This document shows, piece by piece, positions 5,660 through 6,519 of a stretch of 6,519 nt of DNA (position 1 is its first letter; each line of letters starts with the position of its first letter). The notes below the pieces were generated by a model. The model did not search any database. It saw nothing but the letters and a program-made list of their open reading frames with translations, and had not been told where the DNA came from. The translations under genes and the position numbers were made by a program. Origin of the DNA: Spirochaetaceae bacterium (GTDB lineage: Bacteria > Spirochaetota > Spirochaetia > Treponematales > Treponemataceae); assembly GCA_031290725.1 (NCBI GenBank), contig JAITMZ010000061.1, positions 1 to 6,519 of the forward strand. The letters run 5' to 3'.

Positions 5660-5704
5660 GGGTTTCATACCCCGCCCCTTGGGGCGAAAAGGGGTATAAA
5701 ACCC
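5660..5704. repeat. Large inverted repeat A after birA, first copy of the CATACCCCGC hairpin
   Basis: GGGTTTCATACCCC (5660-5673) pairs with GGGGTATAAAACCC (5691-5704), with one wobble-compatible difference in 14 positions. Inside it sits a second perfect stem GCCCC-TT-GGGGC (5674-5685) and GAAAA. It begins 10 bases after the birA stop. It has no U-tract on the plus strand, so it is not a standard terminator by itself, though it could stabilise the 3' end of the operon mRNA. It shares CATACCCCGC..CTTG..GGCG with the next hairpin. Confidence 0.65.
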
Positions 5705-5725
5705 GAGACCGATTCTTCGGGGGAA

Positions 5726-5759
5726 CAACATACCCCGCTGCTTGCGGCGGGGTATGTTG
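5726..5759. repeat. Inverted repeat B, second copy of the CATACCCCGC hairpin
   Basis: A perfect 13-bp inverted repeat, CAACATACCCCGC (5726-5738) and GCGGGGTATGTTG (5747-5759), around an 8-base centre TGCTTGCG. It is followed on the plus strand by ATTCATTT, a poor but possible U-tract, so it is the best candidate terminator of the DUF1538-PII-birA operon. Against repeat A the centre shows changes that keep pairing (GCCCCTTGGGGC versus GCTGCTTGCGGC), indicating related elements held by structure. Confidence 0.65.
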
Positions 5760-5800
5760 ATTCATTTACCCCGAACCCGCTGAAAAATCAGCCCTTCGGG

Positions 5801-5824
5801 CATCGAGTCCCTAGGGACGCGATG
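5801..5824. repeat. Inverted repeat C, CATCG-ended hairpin
   Basis: CATCG (5801-5805) pairs with CGATG (5820-5824), and GTCCC (5807-5811) with GGGAC (5814-5818), separated by a single A/G mismatch with TA at the centre. It directly follows a small GCCC-TTC-GGGC hairpin (5791-5801). No T-run follows. The 9-base start GGGCATCGA recurs at 5876-5884 in repeat D. Confidence 0.5.
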
Positions 5825-5850
5825 ATTAACTCCGAATTAAGAATAAATTT

Positions 5851-5863
5851 TACCGCTGCGGTA
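5851..5863. repeat. Short palindrome TACCGC-T-GCGGTA
   Basis: A perfect 6+1+6 palindrome between repeats C and D. As RNA it would be a 5-bp hairpin with a 3-base loop; as DNA it is symmetric enough to bind a dimeric protein. Function unknown. Confidence 0.35.
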
Positions 5864-5878
5864 TGCAAATACGAAGGG

Positions 5879-5908
5879 CATCGAAAAATTTAATCGGGGT
5901 TTTCGATG
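5879..5908. repeat. Inverted repeat D, CATCGAAAA/TTTTCGATG
   Basis: A perfect 9-bp inverted repeat, CATCGAAAA (5879-5887) and TTTTCGATG (5900-5908), around a 12-base centre. It shares GGGCATCGA with repeat C, and both hairpins begin CATCGA and end CGATG. It is too far upstream (about 90 bases from the -35) to be a standard repressor site for the following gene. Confidence 0.5.
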
Positions 5909-5920
5909 TGGGGAGTATTA

Positions 5921-5964
5921 TTTTTACAGGATTGCTATACAAATTTATAGTAGTTTTGTAAAAA
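5921..5964. promoter_or_regulatory. Symmetric AT-rich site upstream of the NMT1-type gene
   Basis: TTTTTACA (5921-5928) and TGTAAAAA (5957-5964) form an 8-bp inverted repeat with centres about 36 bases apart, containing a nested CTAT / ATAG pair (5935-5938 with 5947-5950). It ends about 35 bases before the -35 box of the next gene, where an activator or looping repressor could bind. Nothing identifies the protein, and AT-rich symmetry can be chance. Confidence 0.25.
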
Positions 5965-5999
5965 ATCAAAAATATTTTAAAAAAAACGTTTACAATCTA

Positions 6000-6029
6000 T
6001 TGACAGATATGGAAAATAATATGTATTAT
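6000..6029 (+). promoter_or_regulatory. Promoter of the NMT1-type binding-protein gene
   Basis: A perfect -35 TTGACA (6000-6005), 18 bases, TATTAT (6024-6029; five of six). Transcription would start near 6036, giving a leader of about 30 bases that carries AAGGAG (6052-6057), 7 bases before the ATG at 6065. The surrounding region from about 5940 is very AT-rich. Confidence 0.7.
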
Positions 6030-6064
6030 ATACACAGTTTTACTAGGAAATAAGGAGATAAATC

Positions 6065-6519
6065 ATGAAAACAAGAACAATGGTATGTTTTGTTCTGGTA
6101 CTGACGGTTTTTTCCACGGTTCTCTGGGCCGGCGGCAAAAAAGAAACACCCCAGGTGGCTGCACCTGCCCAAACCTCTGGGCTGGTATTGTCGGGGAAGA
6201 AGATCATCGTGGCGGATGCCAACTCCACCCACCACCTGAACCTCTACGTGGCCTACGAAAAGGGCCTGTTCACCAAGCGGGGCCTTGAGGTGGAGATTCA
6301 GCAGACTTCCGCCGGCGTGGCTGCGGTGGTGGGGGGCGAGGCGGACATCGTGTTCAACTGCCCCACCGGGGTGATCACCCCCATCGCCAAGGGGCAGAAC
6401 ATCACCATTATCAGCCAGGTGAAGATTCCCTGCACATCCGTGCTGGTGGTGCCGGTGAATTCCCCCATCACCAATCCCCAGGACGTGAAGGGGCTGCAAA
6501 TCGCCGGGCTTTCCACCAC
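6065..6519 (+). CDS. NMT1/THI5-like ABC transporter binding protein, N-terminal part
   Basis: The first 151 residues of a secreted binding protein of an ABC importer, running off the window end. Residues 1-22 are a signal peptide (MKTRTM, hydrophobic core, VLWA) followed by GGKKE, like the TAXI protein's GGGKEK; there is a Cys at residue 8 but no lipobox at the cleavage point. A flexible Pro/Ala/Gln linker (29-38) precedes the domain. The domain opens with KKIIVADANSTHHLNLYVAY (45-64), then EKGLFTKRGLEVEI (65-78), the NMT1/SsuA/ThiY-type signature of a substrate pocket, then GGEADIVF (90-97), where these proteins count the solute, and NSPITNPQDVKGLQIA (132-147) matching the usual 'dLkGK' segment. 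Such proteins bind pyrimidine thiamine precursors, aliphatic sulfonates, taurine, nitrate or similar small molecules; which one cannot be told here. AAGGAG at 7 bases supports the ATG. Permease and ATPase genes would be expected downstream. Confidence 0.88.
   Translation, partial: MKTRTMVCFVLVLTVFSTVLWAGGKKETPQVAAPAQTSGLVLSGKKIIVADANSTHHLNLYVAYEKGLFTKRGLEVEIQQTSAGVAAVVGGEADIVFNCPTGVITPIAKGQNITIISQVKIPCTSVLVVPVNSPITNPQDVKGLQIAGLST

Overview
The window most likely comes from a spirochaete, with a Treponema-like gut lineage as my best guess. Two separate secreted binding proteins carry the short N-terminal style common there, a hydrophobic signal ending in Ala followed at once by Gly-Gly-(Gly)-Lys-Glu/Lys (LYAGGGKEK and LWAGGKKE). 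Genes are GC-rich and the spaces between them are strikingly AT-rich, with near-consensus sigma-70 promoters. The taxonomic call is inference.

Layout. Left, minus strand: a TAXI-type TRAP transporter binding protein (181-1152) with its own promoter, a strong Shine-Dalgarno sequence and an intrinsic terminator (32-61), then an MTA/SAH nucleosidase (1247-1957) whose near-consensus promoter sits so close to the ATG that its mRNA should be leaderless. Centre: a 430-base divergent intergenic region (1958-2387) with a strong plus-strand promoter (2168-2196) driving a roughly 138-base structured RNA (2201-2338). That RNA is two hairpins with unrelated outer stems but nearly identical 17-base loops that copy the CCUCCUUU anti-Shine-Dalgarno tail of 16S rRNA, closed by a U-tract. 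It lies just upstream of a three-gene plus-strand operon joined by two ATGA overlaps: a duplicated DUF1538 membrane protein (2388-3890), a tandem PII-like protein (3887-4579) and biotin protein ligase BirA (4576-5649). Right: a 415-base intergenic region (5650-6064) full of inverted repeats, then a promoter, a Shine-Dalgarno sequence and the start of an NMT1/THI5-type ABC transporter binding protein cut by the window end (6065 onwards).

How it fits together. The DUF1538/PII pair reads as a membrane protein with its own small regulatory partner, as PII-type proteins commonly act on transporters. BirA biotinylates the biotin carboxyl carrier protein of acetyl-CoA carboxylase, which is a known PII target in other bacteria and plastids, so its tight coupling to a PII-like gene may be meaningful or may be chance. 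The two flanking binding proteins and the nucleosidase look like independent housekeeping or transport units.

The most promising undescribed element is the 2201-2338 RNA. It may be a free small RNA that pairs with ribosome-binding sites, analogous to the cuckoo RNAs of alphaproteobacteria, or an attenuator-like leader of the DUF1538 operon.
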